From positions 25,670,293-25,734,292 of the forward strand of contig OZ024802.1 of the NCBI GenBank assembly GCA_964017045.1: DNA of 64,000 nucleotides. Reading direction: 5' to 3'. Origin of the DNA: Omphiscola glabra. Taxonomy: Eukaryota > Mollusca > Gastropoda > Lymnaeidae. This document shows positions 42,501-47,052 of this stretch, piece after piece. A program made the position numbers and the translations under genes. The notes beneath the pieces were generated by a model that saw only the letters and a program-made list of their open reading frames with translations, was not told the DNA's origin and ran no database searches. Numbering within the stretch: position 1 is the first letter of the stretch; each line of letters starts with the position of its first letter.

Positions 42501-42785
42501 AATAACTCTTATACTTACAGCTATTTTATTTATGACAATTTTATTTACAACTGTTTTATTTAAATCTATTTTTACACACCTTGTTTGGTTTTCAGGGTGG
42601 CCCAGAATCAGGAGTTTAACAGCATGAACAGTAGAAACCTGGCCAAGTGCTGGTGGCCCACCCTTATCAGGCTGCAGTTCAAGAGCTATGAGAAGCTCAT
42701 TCAAGGCTCACAGGTTCCAGAGGACATAGTCCAGAACTTAATTGAGCAGTGTCCATTCTTTTTTCATGGGGGGAATGAAGTATGA
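413..42785 (+). CDS. ARHGAP35/ARHGAP5: p190 RhoGAP, C-terminal 16 coding exons (gene level; 5' end outside window)
   Basis: This is a GTPase-activating protein that switches off Rho at the cell cortex and adhesions; p190 proteins carry an N-terminal GTPase-like domain, FF domains, two pseudo-GTPase domains and a C-terminal RhoGAP. Sixteen exons were found by eye (413-570, 4601-4790, 5395-5597, 6098-6439, 12594-12739, 13610-13708, 18944-19058, 19899-20081, 20983-21171, 23712-23776, 24648-24797, 35759-35918, 36400-36477, 37065-37196, 37620-37725, 42596-42785). All have GT-AG borders and compatible phases, and they sum to 835 codons including the stop. The first exon resembles the end of the pG2 domain. 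The last five form the RhoGAP domain with GLYR (arginine finger), FFSDL and NLAKCWWPTL blocks, and the protein ends shortly after the domain as in vertebrate p190. The linker is longer than in human p190. The family call rests on remembered similarity, not a search. The span includes introns. Confidence 0.9.
2065..2160. repeat. 24-bp tandem repeat, 4 perfect copies
   Basis: The unit begins GTACCGGTATTCCCTGAGCT. It explains the ORF here. Confidence 0.95.
3784..3880. repeat. about 33-bp tandem repeat, 3 copies
   Basis: The unit contains ATCTCTAAGAGACAGATAAA; CTCT/AGAG makes a small hairpin. Confidence 0.9.
4375..4500. mobile_element. CAGACCTGTT MITE, truncated copy
   Basis: It matches the first 125 bases of the copy at 103 (GGCGTACAATGTACAATTTT and onward). 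The right inverted repeat is missing. It ends about 100 bases before a p190 exon. Confidence 0.6.
4601..4790 (+). CDS. ARHGAP35/ARHGAP5: p190 RhoGAP exon: last pG2 helix and start of linker
   Basis: The acceptor is TTAAACAG and the donor AG|GTGGGT. Joined to the previous exon it reads QQTGVFLPFFQNVWQRR, close to the QTEVFTLFFSDVLEK segment of vertebrate p190. A Glu/Pro/Tyr-rich linker follows (ALYHEPSEEP, YVEKTLYG, PKQYVYH), with several tyrosines that could be phosphorylation sites. Confidence 0.9.
5395..5597 (+). CDS. ARHGAP35/ARHGAP5: p190 RhoGAP exon: linker with acidic/tyrosine motifs
   Basis: The acceptor is TTGACAG and the donor GCAG|GTAAGG. It encodes TDSEPVYDQPNLFHSHYSDSDHE, then a proline stretch and EEIYSEVIIP. 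VYDQP and IYSEV look like SH2-type tyrosine sites. The exon is clearly GC-richer than the flanking introns. It enters in phase 2 and leaves in phase 1. Confidence 0.88.
6098..6439 (+). CDS. ARHGAP35/ARHGAP5: p190 RhoGAP exon: low-complexity Ser/Asn and Glu-rich linker
   Basis: The acceptor ACATGTCAG (weak pyrimidine tract) is chosen because the nearer upstream AG leads to an immediate stop. The donor is AGAG|GTGACC. It encodes SKWEHRKSLPIMPLGQHSISFEAS, then a Ser/Asn/Thr run, then an acidic run of Glu/Asp (about residues 85-108 of the exon). No counterpart of this insert in vertebrate p190 is recalled. Phase 1 to phase 1. Confidence 0.8.
7421..7481. repeat. 20/21-bp tandem repeat, 3 copies
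   Basis: Unit TGTAGTGGGGGATGTTGGCT. Confidence 0.9.
7700..7938. repeat. 18/21-bp tandem repeat, about 12 copies
   Basis: Units TCATCTCTGACTGTCATTGTG and a shorter form. Period multiples of three create spurious ORFs on both strands. Confidence 0.9.
8063..8148. repeat. about 29-bp tandem repeat, 3 copies
   Basis: The unit contains ATAGATTGTTCTATGTTTTA. Confidence 0.85.
10391..12030. repeat. 24-bp minisatellite, 1.64 kb
   Basis: The unit is GAACCATGGTAGCTTAGTAG plus CACA. Interspersed units with an extra ACCTTGGTAGC segment give a higher-order pattern before about 11400, then near-pure 24-bp units to 11650. Each unit carries palindromic ACCATGGT. The period is a multiple of 3, so long minus-strand ORFs here are artefacts. 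Confidence 0.97.
12594..12739 (+). CDS. ARHGAP35/ARHGAP5: p190 RhoGAP exon: linker
   Basis: The acceptor sits behind a (CT)n pyrimidine tract ending CTCCAG, and the donor is TCAG|GTAAAA. It encodes WPDTNNSNATGKGDPYAHGRY, then a Ser-rich segment and INRRKVMNTRSQ. An earlier GT after ATGCTACAG could be an alternative donor, but the longer form reads as coding. Leaves in phase 0. Confidence 0.82.
12776..13350. repeat. Compound minisatellite: 25-bp units then 20-bp units
   Basis: Five to six units of AACTCAATATCAAATCAACC type (25 bp) pass at about 12916 into about 21 units of ACTCATTATCAACTGTACAA (20 bp). The two unit types share a core and are probably related. It starts 36 bases after a p190 donor. 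Confidence 0.95.
13610..13708 (+). CDS. ARHGAP35/ARHGAP5: p190 RhoGAP exon: linker
   Basis: Encodes FRSQPSQVTAPLAIPEPIEI and then ADYSSVK, with donor AAG|GTACAC. Two acceptors six bases apart (exon start 13610 or 13616) both keep the frame, so the first two residues (SQ) may be optional. Phase 0 at both ends. Confidence 0.8.
13971..14000. repeat. Run of 30 G
   Basis: An uninterrupted G30, followed by a C-run at about 14032-14043 and preceded by C-rich DNA at 13820-13855. Other long G or C runs lie at 6857-6876, 7240-7257, 9311-9324 and 24845-24862. Confidence 0.9.
14340..14830 (+). mobile_element. LINE 3' fragment (L2/CR1-like reverse transcriptase C-terminus)
   Basis: Conceptual translation with stops and frame breaks shows YKYLGVTIHNKLAW, then LKKSNKDF, FGVNRQVINLF and later ELFEE and RLRSARS-like pieces. 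These are the usual order at the C-terminal end of non-LTR retrotransposon polyproteins. It is a decayed pseudogene in the p190 intron upstream of the LTR element. Confidence 0.65.
14923..15357. repeat. 31-bp minisatellite with AATAAA in every unit, about 14 copies
   Basis: The unit contains TTTGGATCAATAAAAGAATC. It lies directly upstream of the LTR element. Confidence 0.95.
15585..15590 (+). promoter_or_regulatory. TATA box in 5' LTR
   Basis: TATAAA in the sequence GACTTATAAAACGG, about 170 bases into the LTR. It would set the retrotransposon transcript start about 30 bases downstream. Confidence 0.6.
15761..15766 (+). terminator. Poly(A) signal in LTR
   Basis: AATAAA about 175 bases after the TATA box. 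The equivalent in the 3' LTR is at 18771-18776, which could also terminate p190 transcripts within this intron. Confidence 0.55.
15877..15895 (+). other. Primer binding site, complementary to tRNA-Leu
   Basis: The 19 bases TGGTGGCAGCGGTGGGATT directly after the LTR are complementary to the 3' end of a tRNA-Leu(AAG)-type tRNA (remembered 3' end ...AATCCCACCGCTGCCA plus CCA). It is separated from the LTR end by one base. Confidence 0.8.
15940..17733 (+). CDS. Retrotransposon Gag-protease ORF with integrase C-terminal tail (597 aa)
   Basis: A single intact ORF. Residues 20-195 are a retrotransposon Gag domain. Residues 239-252 are a CCHC zinc knuckle (C239, C242, H247, C252). A retropepsin-type protease follows with catalytic DTGA at 298-301 and the second conserved LGFDF block at 371-375. 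After a Ser/Lys-rich stretch, residues 514-575 resemble the C-terminal domain of Gypsy integrases (GDVV at 516, CGPRVI, then VIHHEGHYMLQHY). Reverse transcriptase, RNase H and the integrase catalytic core, which in a full element would lie between the last two parts, are absent. The frame is nevertheless open throughout, and codon use looks selected rather than decayed. Start chosen: first ATG after the primer site. Confidence 0.9.
   Translation: MKSTRSGTTTSRTMNSQYLNNLPTYSGTSTWHTFIIQFEMSANFFKWSEEEKLFYLSFALKEAAAEFAFSELGEAERETYVEFKDALANRFRDHRTPAFFQNVLEKRTFLKSETSTEYATDIKKLVVKSFPTADQATRDAIGFKQFLRGLPDQSMVTQVGTMSVPPTVDKARAALDQIINLRDNVCVPGQQVASMGTDHLTREISGLRQDFRTFIAWQRESVNQLARETGGVRRAEPRCFVCDRIGHIGRNCPNRRKGGEITDRLKLNHISSNGQNIRPSAVFVPVKVCGVRTEFLMDTGAAVTVISRKRFFEITRHQRPKIHHHFSPVNLQTATGAPVNLCGVSDVKLLIGDEVYPWKVYVADIAEDGYLGFDFLSHYNFSFSVCKGLSLDSHNVPIVAKYPSAKNTPDQRYFSASKRPQFSAPLSVRVNTVTTHNKRQRPGKSQWTSMAPVQDNVLPRPEMPSTKLRNVGNKSIQLCGEVNSKWEKREEFSEGPVKRQKSDPDARAAVHPFNVGDVVQFSDSINKQKLSTNNKLCGPRVISRKLRHNLFEIQGEGRICKVIHHEGHYMLQHYDTDPPDGSQSWAPLNSSRKCVRQ
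18425..18885 (+). repeat. 3' LTR
   Basis: 461 bp copy of the 5' LTR, offset by exactly 3010 bases. The tract just before it (about 18411-18424) is G/T-rich rather than a clean polypurine tract. Confidence 0.93.
18944..19058 (+). CDS. ARHGAP35/ARHGAP5: p190 RhoGAP exon: linker, just downstream of the LTR element
   Basis: Encodes DYQIVDDALPPGQLHRIRST, comparable to the IYVVPDDSQNRIKIRNS segment of vertebrate p190. The acceptor is GACCAG behind a C-rich tract, and the donor CAAG|GTAATC. The 3' LTR ends only 58 bases upstream, so the branch point must lie in or right beside transposon sequence. Confidence 0.85.
19327..19537 (-). mobile_element. SPIN-like non-autonomous hAT element
   Basis: The ends are CAGTGGTTCTCAACC and GGTTGAGAACTGCTG, with internal TTAGGCGACCCCTGTGAAAG and a C-run. 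This is the remembered layout of SPIN_NA elements in reverse orientation. The flanks agree at 5 of 8 bases, so the insertion is old. Confidence 0.8.
19735..19825. repeat. about 43-bp direct repeat, 2 copies
   Basis: The unit contains AATCAACCTTGTTTGAGCAT. Confidence 0.9.
19899..20081 (+). CDS. ARHGAP35/ARHGAP5: p190 RhoGAP exon: basic, Ser-rich linker
   Basis: The acceptor is ATCCACAG. It encodes HTDSEDSEFSSLERDQLSKS, then a Lys/Arg-rich stretch and YASPTPAAKARPFGLG. The donor is ambiguous: CAAA|GTAGGA (end 20081) or ACAG|GTCAAT (end 20090). Both leave in phase 1 and differ by three codons. Confidence 0.78.
20487..20737. repeat. 17-bp tandem repeat, about 14 copies
   Basis: Unit TTGTTAGTTGGCATTAG with a GCTGG variant block in the middle. 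Confidence 0.95.
20983..21171 (+). CDS. ARHGAP35/ARHGAP5: p190 RhoGAP exon: basic linker
   Basis: The acceptor is TTTTTGCAG. It encodes HSASEDGSEGTGDEK, then a KKEKKRRSFNHRKWR basic block and SDSDHLIGSPPG. This parallels the YYRRTHSDASDDEAF...EEDPLLSP order of vertebrate p190. The donor CCTG|GTATTC gives the end at 21171; an earlier in-phase donor at 21120 is possible. It is very GC-rich against its introns. Confidence 0.85.
21786..22634. repeat. 29-bp pyrimidine-rich minisatellite, about 29 copies
   Basis: The unit contains CACTGATCTCTCCTTTGTTT. Variants CACCTGCTT, CATCTTCTT and CATCTGCTT alternate. Confidence 0.95.
22720..22972. repeat. 58-bp tandem repeat, about 4 copies
   Basis: The unit contains TTCTCTGTTGACAATGTCAC. 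Confidence 0.9.
23346..23418. repeat. about 23-bp tandem repeat, 3 copies
   Basis: The unit contains GTGTAGGGTTTCCCATGG. Confidence 0.85.
23486..23600. repeat. 37-bp tandem repeat, 3 copies
   Basis: The unit contains TTCTATAACAGTTAAATGTG. The first copy has the palindrome GTGCGTAACGCAC. Confidence 0.9.
23712..23776 (+). CDS. ARHGAP35/ARHGAP5: p190 RhoGAP short exon
   Basis: The acceptor is CCCTGACAG and the donor GAAG|GTCAGT. It encodes AHSLDDMPFYNPAVHHFQTL plus PK; the FYNPAV core resembles the GGIDNPAI motif before the lysine-rich region of vertebrate p190. Phase 1 to phase 0. Confidence 0.8.
23838..24118. repeat. 30-bp tandem repeat, about 9 copies
   Basis: The unit contains CAGATTGCCATGATCTGTGT. 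Period 30 keeps frames open on both strands. Confidence 0.95.
24345..24483. mobile_element. CAGACCTGTT MITE, degenerate copy
   Basis: The right end GTAAACAGGTCTG is intact and the middle is similar to the copy at 57856. The left end is decayed. Confidence 0.5.
24648..24797 (+). CDS. ARHGAP35/ARHGAP5: p190 RhoGAP exon: charged coiled segment
   Basis: The acceptor is ATGTGCAG and the donor AGAG|GTAAGA. It encodes a Gly/Glu-rich start and then FRFTLRDRDKQRKKEERRRQ, a strongly charged helix that continues into the next exon. It matches in position the lysine-rich stretch just before the RhoGAP domain in p190. Phase 0 at both ends. Confidence 0.85.
24975..25132. repeat. about 62-bp tandem repeat, 2.5 copies
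   Basis: The unit contains GGCAACCTATGAGTCAATTA. Confidence 0.85.
25200..26262 (-). mobile_element. LINE reverse transcriptase fragment, interrupted
   Basis: The minus strand encodes, in order, LQYLVYADDITLLG (catalytic YADD, about 26110-26165), an interruption by another element (25889-26120), then SKATTELDDA with an internal stop, AGLEVNNQKTKYM, FEKVNQFKYLGSLLNEG and, at 25201-25428, LSWTGHLERMPDDR and RPMLRWMGDV. This is the C-terminal half of a non-LTR retrotransposon polyprotein with stops and a nested insertion, hence inactive. Confidence 0.75.
25889..26120. mobile_element. Second copy of the GAAGGGCCGAG TIR element, inside the LINE
   Basis: The first 175 bases match 26263-26440 with scattered differences, and the last 60 resemble the end of that copy. 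The right inverted repeat and the middle segment are missing. It splits the LINE ORF between the YADD motif and the next RT block. Confidence 0.55.
26263..26640. mobile_element. TIR element of about 378 bp
   Basis: The left end GAAGGGCCGAGTAGAAAAAT and the right end (reverse complement GAAGGGCTGAGTAGAAAAAA) form an inverted repeat. The interior carries an 80-bp segment also found at 21326-21403 and one copy of the 27-bp unit of the minisatellite at 27600. No clear target duplication was found. Confidence 0.55.
26655..26795 (+). mobile_element. Possible SINE/LINE 3' tail with hairpin and (AAT)n
   Basis: A nested hairpin (GCGCGGT ... ACCGCGC enclosing AGCCTA ... TAGGCT, about 26720-26757) is followed by TATATAAGAC and an (AAT)n tail. 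This is a common 3' structure of mollusc retroposons. No tRNA-like head was seen. Confidence 0.4.
26995..27290. repeat. 23-bp tandem repeat, about 12 copies
   Basis: The unit contains TTGACCAACCCACTGACTCA. Confidence 0.93.
27600..28300. repeat. 27-bp minisatellite, about 26 copies
   Basis: Unit AACTGGGGGTCACATTACAA followed by GAATGTG. CACATT ... AATGTG makes a 6-bp stem with a 5-base loop. A single unit also sits at about 26530-26559 inside a TIR element. Confidence 0.97.
28617..28957. repeat. 50-bp tandem repeat, about 7 copies
   Basis: The unit contains TGTCCAAACCCTCTAGGGGT. Confidence 0.95.
29081..29990. repeat. 59-bp tandem repeat, about 3 copies, split by an insertion
   Basis: The unit contains CAGTTGTCATATATACTTGT. 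The third copy is broken at 29225 and resumes at 29959 after the 722-bp insertion. Confidence 0.9.
29225..29946. mobile_element. 722-bp GC-rich insertion with 12-bp target duplication
   Basis: AGTAGTTAATTG occurs immediately on both sides (29213-29224 and 29947-29958), and the 59-bp minisatellite resumes in register after it. The insert is much GC-richer than its surroundings, has no terminal inverted repeat or poly(A), and no recognised coding domain. The long duplication points to target-primed retrotransposition. The family is not recognised. Confidence 0.75.
29991..32038. other. p190 intron segment with little recognisable
   Basis: A/G-rich DNA with runs. GGTTAAGAACCACTG near 30190 may be the lone end of a decayed hAT element. 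31800-32040 is richer in CpG than its surroundings. Confidence 0.4.
31080..31640. repeat. Irregular tandem repeats (about 28 bp, then about 42 bp)
   Basis: 31080-31265 repeats GCCATTTTGAGTATGGCTGT imperfectly. 31370-31640 repeats CTAGTATGTCTATCAGGCCT with CACTACGTGAACCAGTAG. Confidence 0.8.
32048..32491. mobile_element. Foldback/palindromic element, 444 bp, 9-bp target duplication
   Basis: Two arms of about 190-200 bp are nearly perfect reverse complements (outer parts CTATTGGTACCCGGGTACC ... GGTACCCGGGTACCAATAG), with a short GC-rich centre at about 32250-32290. TTGATTTAT flanks both sides (32039-32047 and 32492-32500). Nine-bp duplications and long inverted repeats are typical of Foldback/Mutator-like elements. 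No ORF. Confidence 0.8.
33126..33857. repeat. 47-bp minisatellite, about 15 copies
   Basis: The unit contains CTGACCAGAATGACATAACT then TGGTCAG; CTGACCA/TGGTCAG can pair with a 13-base loop. One truncated unit is near 33556. Confidence 0.95.
34510..35382 (+). CDS. Putative alternative first exon, 291 codons (MGC N-terminus, AKAP-like helix)
   Basis: An open stretch between p190 exons reads from ATG 34510 (start residues MGCGSLSTV) to a donor GTG|GTATGT at 35382. It leaves in phase 0, which fits the next p190 exon at 35759. The best upstream AG would enter in the wrong phase for the preceding p190 exon, so a first exon or separate transcript is likelier than an internal exon. MGC recalls acylated membrane anchors, but residue 6 is Leu, so myristoylation is uncertain. 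Residues 88-99 (A..IA..IL..A) fit the hydrophobic spacing of PKA-regulatory-subunit-binding helices, and SRKAS (13-17) and RRRLT (30-34) look like PKA sites. The rest is acidic, Ser/Gly-rich and probably disordered, with a triplicated SPxVxDE-type motif near the end. No homologue is recognised. Splicing onto the RhoGAP exons is inference. Confidence 0.5.
35759..35918 (+). CDS. ARHGAP35/ARHGAP5: p190 RhoGAP exon: lysine-rich stretch and start of RhoGAP domain
   Basis: The acceptor is ATTTTCAG and the donor GAAG|GTGAGC. Lysine-rich KKFKKKEKAS is followed by SLEDFPTALENPFIPQFVFK and CVSHIEAEG. This matches the PLQDLVTAEKPIPLFVEKC start of the vertebrate p190 GAP domain. Leaves in phase 1. Confidence 0.92.
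36214..36295. mobile_element. 82-bp hAT MITE with perfect 8-bp target duplication
   Basis: The ends CAGTGGCGTAGCTAG and GCTACGCCTCTG are inverted repeats. GTTGTTCA flanks both sides exactly (36206-36213, 36296-36303). Confidence 0.85.
36400..36477 (+). CDS. ARHGAP35/ARHGAP5: p190 RhoGAP exon: arginine finger
   Basis: The acceptor is ACCACACAG and the donor GTTG|GTGAGT. It encodes LKTEGLYRIPGNKAQ, the RhoGAP signature in which the Arg of GLYR is the catalytic arginine finger. It is intact here, so the domain should be active. Phase 1 to phase 1. Confidence 0.95.
36489..36765. repeat. 21-bp tandem repeat, about 13 copies
   Basis: Unit GTAATGGGACATACCACCAG plus T. It begins 11 bases after a p190 splice donor. 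Confidence 0.95.
37065..37196 (+). CDS. ARHGAP35/ARHGAP5: p190 RhoGAP exon: central GAP helices
   Basis: Encodes EIPVNAIATLLKSFFSDLSE and then ALIPEKLCDELMEAA. This is the conserved GAP block usually written LKxFFRDLPEPLIP; here both prolines before LIP are replaced (Ser, Ala). The Lys of LLKSFF is kept. The donor GCCG|GTAAGT at 37197 is the first unit of a minisatellite that repeats it. Confidence 0.93.
37191..37344. repeat. 22-bp minisatellite that repeats an exon-intron junction, 7 copies
   Basis: The unit is GCAGCCGGTAAGTTGTTGAT plus TG. The first unit contains the last six coding bases and the true donor of the RhoGAP exon ending 37196. Later units carry GCCG|GTAAGT at 37241, GCCG|GTGAGT at 37263 and GCCG|GTAAGC at 37329. 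Confidence 0.95.
37620..37725 (+). CDS. ARHGAP35/ARHGAP5: p190 RhoGAP exon: GAP domain
   Basis: The acceptor is TTGTCACAG and the donor CAA|GTAAGT. It encodes EMTDKSSRLIMLRGVIKKLP and then NFEVLKYIISHLY, matching the ERLHALKEIVKK...VFRYVITHLNR helices of p190. Phase 1 to phase 2. Confidence 0.93.
37820..38060 (+). mobile_element. LINE 3' fragment, same family as at 14340
   Basis: It shares with 14600-14830 the order LLEELFE, a His/Asp segment, (Y)LRSA and LKVRTE in translation, with stops. It is a short 3'-end relic in the last p190 intron. Confidence 0.55.
38397..41340. mobile_element. pogo/Tigger-like DNA element carrying a 2.2 kb satellite
   Basis: The left end CAGTCGAACCCGCTTATCTC and the right end (reverse complement CAGTAGAACCCGG) are flanked by TA on both sides (38395-38396, 41341-41342), as for Tc1/mariner-pogo elements. 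The inner ends are rich in TTATCTCGA-type motifs. It has no transposase ORF. It is inserted into an older element whose uninterrupted relative is at 51517-51983. Without the satellite it would be about 750 bp. Confidence 0.8.
38600..40789. repeat. 13-bp satellite, about 168 copies
   Basis: The unit is ATTAATCACAGCC and variants. Zones: CAGCAATTAATCA units (38600-38835), then ATTAATCACAGCC, then a solid block of the CpG form ATTAATCGCAGCC (about 39131-39515), then ATTAATCACAGCC again with two CACCGCC units near 40523-40548. It is entirely inside the pogo-like element at 38397. Confidence 0.97.
41560..41785 (+). mobile_element. LINE 3' end with hairpin and (TTA)n tail
   Basis: The translation SFKTNLKTHLFRKHLLE then stops is typical of LINE C-termini. 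It is followed by a hairpin (CGTGCTTC ... GAAGCGTG, about 41710-41740) and a (TTA)n tail, the common 3' end of such elements in molluscs. Confidence 0.55.
42596..42785 (+). CDS. ARHGAP35/ARHGAP5: p190 RhoGAP last coding exon with stop
   Basis: The acceptor is GGTTTTCAG. It encodes VAQNQEFNSMNSRNLAKCWW then PTLIR; the Asn of NLAKC is the conserved GAP residue. It ends IEQCPFFFHGGNEV then TGA at 42783-42785, close to the IQQCQFFFYNGEIVE tail of human p190. The preceding intron, about 4.9 kb, holds the pogo-like element and 13-bp satellite. Confidence 0.95.
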
Positions 42786-44215
42786 CAAGACATCCATCAG
42801 CAACTATTTCCTTTTTGATTCTTGTGTGTGTAAGTGGCCGCTCTTTTACCAGGGTGGTGTGTCTGACTGCTGCTAAGGGTCGGCAGGGCTATTTGTCTGT
42901 GCTCCTTACAGTGGCAGTTAGCTGTTTGTTTCTGGTGGATGCAAGTCAGCTGACTGCAACAAACGGTGACAGCCTGACTGAATAATAATATTGACAACAG
43001 GACTGGTACTAAAAGTGACAGCCAGACTGCTACTAACAGTGACAGCCAGACTTCTACTTATAGTCACAACCAGACTGCTACTAATACTAATGCTACTCAA
43101 AGTGGCATGCTAGCCAACTCTAAATTATTGATTTTAATAATGGTAGGCACCTAAGGTTGGGTCATATATGTGCTGTCTCGTATAAATACAGTATTTGGAA
43201 GGAAAAATTTCAACGTAAAGGTGCTCCGAATGAAAATGAGAGGAATAAACCCACACACTCTAAGTGGTGCTAATGATTTGGTGAAGCTGTAAGAAAGCTG
43301 AGGAGTCTCAGCTGCTTCAGCTTTCTGAGAAGAAATTTTCAAAGTATTAAAACCTCACTATTAATCATACCTGTATATAGTACATATGTTGAGAAACAAC
43401 AAGCTAATAATATTTTTTTTTTTTTTTAAATTATACTTAAGAAGTTCCCTCAAAATAAGCAAGACGGTGGTTTCAATAGCCCATTAATTTGTGTACTGAT
43501 CATTGTATGAGGTATCCGGAGCATAATGTGACTCATAGATTGTTGATGATATTTGAATGTCACGCTGTTTCTGTTGTTTTGGTGGGTTTTTTTTGTTGTT
43601 TTTGCCTCCTGTTTTTGAGCATTGACTGGGTGATGTGCTCGAATGGTTGAAATCATTGCTTGTATTTTGTTTGGCTTATGCTCAAATTTGCTGTGCCACC
43701 GTTGGCTGCAAGTATAACTAGATGTGGGCCGTGTCTGCCCCACAAGACCAGTTGGTTCTGTAGGAACTGTTGTGAAATATTTTCATCATCATTATTCTTT
43801 CTTTATTTCTTTTGAAGGTAGAATAGTTTTGTTATTCTAATTTTTGTGATTGTCTTAATGTGATATCCCCAGTACAGACACCAGTGAGGAGGAAAGCTAG
43901 GTTCATTACGTTGGGTTTATTTTTTTTTTAAAAAGACCTCTAGAAAACTTGAATACGCCCCAACACAGACTTTTCACTGACCGTTTGCCGTGTGACACTT
44001 GTTTTATTGATAAAATGTCCACATTCAAACATAGCGATTTGAAAAAAAAATTTTGGGATGTTCAAAACTTTGTATTTTTACAGTTAACCTTGGCTTGGTT
44101 AAATTTTAGTGACAGTTGTAATTTGGATTAAGTTTGTTACAGTAGCAGATTTGTTTTTATTGTTTTTTTTTAAATCCCCACAAACCGCTGATGTGATTTT
44201 GAGGAGAAGTTTTAC

Positions 44216-44392
44216 TGCCCTAATGGTGTTAGAATTGTGATGCCCTAATGGTGTTAGAATTGTGATGCCCTAATGGTGTTAGAATTGTGATGCCCTAATG
44301 GTGTTAGAATTGTGATGCCCTAATGGTGTTAGAATTGTGATGCCCTAATGGTGTTAGAATTGTGATGCCCTAATGGTGTTAGAAATGTGAGG
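44216..44392. repeat. 25-bp tandem repeat, 7 copies
   Basis: The unit contains GCCCTAATGGTGTTAGAATT. Confidence 0.95.
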
Positions 44393-46904
44393 GGCACCTT
44401 GTCTTGTGAGGGGCACCTTGTCTTCCTGTCACAGCTCCCTTGAAATGTGCATGATTACACATCTTATTACAAATAAGATTGCTCACCTGAGTTTGTTGTG
44501 AAAATCTGGAGCATTATACGGTTGTACTGAATCAGTAAGATAACCATCTCTGGAATAAAAGCACCTGTTTTCCTAATAGCTAACTAATTATTTTTGTTTT
44601 GTTTATACCCAAGAAAGGGTTGATTGTTCTTTGAGATTTGAACAACTTAAACCATCTTGTGAGCTGAGGGGTTGGTAATAATTTAGTTTCCAGGCTTAAA
44701 ACTACAAGAATAAGAACACAGATAAAATTTGAAAGCAGGGATCTACTGAACCTACTGCATTAAAATTTCTGGAATATTCAATAATGATTATCCAAGTTTA
44801 TGTAACAAATGTTGTCCACTTATTGATTACCTTATTAGTAGGTTTCATAGCTGTTCACATTCAATTCGGTTGTAAAAACAAGAAAGATAAAGTGTAAAGT
44901 TTATCAAAACTCGATTCACTTGAATTTTTTCTTATAGAATGTTCCTAGAAATATAAAGATAAGGCCATAAACATTGTAAAATGACAAGGAATTGTTATTT
45001 ACTCTGTCCTATTTTTGAGATTGTTCAAAAGAAAGTTTAACCTCCCAAAATTAATTCAAACGGCAATAAATATATGTACGCACTCGTTCAGCCTTAGACA
45101 CTATGTATTTTTATACTGATTTGCATAATGAAATCAATCCTAAAATAAATAATTTGAACGGGGCGCTCTGATGGAATATGTGCTGAGCTGTATCGAACCT
45201 CTCATCTGGTGAGTTGATTGGTCATTTCAGTTGGTACTTGCCACTAAGTGGATTTCTTAAGTTTCACAAAGATCTCTTCTTCTTCACTTTGATTTTTTTT
45301 TTTTTTTAAACTGCATTTCTTCTCTACTGTGTGCAGTCAGGTCGGACCAAGATTCTATGTTTATGGCTAGTGTTGTCTGTCTCCTGGTAACTCTTCAGTT
45401 CAAGTTGTGATGTACAAACAAATATTCTTGTATTGAACTACTGTTGGTTCTTCCTTTTTTTTTTTTTTTTTTTTTTTTTATAGAATTTGTGTGCATACTT
45501 GATAGGAAATAAAGCAATTCTTTCACATAGTGTTTCTCATGCCAATATAAAAATACCTCAACATTTTAACTGCCAGACTGACAAGCCCCAATCGCACGAT
45601 TTTTAAAAACTTTTAAAATGCTACTTTTTATAATTTTATTTGTCAACTTAAAACAAAAATATTAGATATATTTTATGGCTTTGCCTAAAATGTTCAATTT
45701 TTAAAAAAGAAAAAAAGAAACGTTTTGAATTATTTAGCTTATCTTGTATTAGTATTGAAGATGTATGTACAATCATTATAATTGAACAGATTTAACATCA
45801 TCACATAAACATGCCAGTCGAATGATATATTACATCCTCCCATTTCTTTTGATTGTGACATGGCATTTTTTCCCCGCAAGTATTTTTTTTTTGCAATAGA
45901 AGAATAATGACTGCAATTATAATTTTTTTAAATAACATGCTTCACTCTACTTGAAAAAATATGCATGTGTTCTGCTTGTGAATCATTCATAATAACTGTC
46001 TGGATATTATGACAGTCATAGTTTTCATTCTGTATTCATCCACAGCCAATCATCTATGTGCTATCCTAGAATTTTCACAAATTATATCAAATAATATACA
46101 CGATGAACCTACCTTATTTTTTTTATACAAAGTAGATACGAGCTTAGTCAAAATGAAAACACAATTACCGAATTTATGATCTCTTTATTGCTTTTATTAG
46201 TTTATATTATTTTATATGGTGCGTGTATTTTTTGTTTTTAAAGAAATTTTACTTTTTGTCAAATATAAAATGGCTTGAAGTATTTGAAATTAGCTTTACC
46301 GTGTATCCACACGTTGGAATGTTAACACTTGCAGCAGACAGGACTCGTGCCAAGTAGTAGTCATCATGACAAGAAATAATGCACAGATTATTCTCCTTAG
46401 CATATTCCCCCACCCTTCCCCCCCCCCCCACCCCAACTCTGGTTTCTACTTACTATTTGTCTCATTTCATTGTCCTGAATATCATTGGGCAGTAAGGCAG
46501 ATGAAAATACTCTGGGACAAGTTAAAAAGAGAAGGTCACGACATTTTTAAGTGAACATTGTTTTTTTCTATAATATCAGAAGTGTACGTTTTTTTTGTTC
46601 ACTGTCTGCAAAGGATGGAATAAGTGAACAAGAAACTTCTCATCACCGTTAATCTAATCTTTTTTTTCCACACTTGGCTTGATGAACTTCAGCCATCTCA
46701 AAATCTCAGGTAATCAACACAAGGACCAAGTAACACAAACTACTGTAGCATCAGGATAAAACAGTTGGTGCCATTTTAACAGTGCTCATTATCACTTCCC
46801 TCATTGTACCATTATGGGTGCTGGTTTGTTTCATCCTTAGTAAATAGTCTTGTATACAGGGTAGCTGTTGTGTTTGGTAGCACAGCACAAGCAACTTATC
46901 AACA

Positions 46905-47052
46905 GTTCAGTCAGCCGTCACAACGCTAGTTGCAAATCATATAAGATGTAACATCATGTCATAGTTGTGAGAGATGTGTTGTCAGCTGTCACAATGCCAG
47001 TTACAAATCATATAAAGATGTAACATCACGTCATAGTTGTGAGAGATGTGTT
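46905..47052. repeat. about 73-bp direct repeat, 2 copies
   Basis: The unit contains TTACAAATCATATAAAGATG and CATAGTTGTGAGAGATGTGT. Confidence 0.8.
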
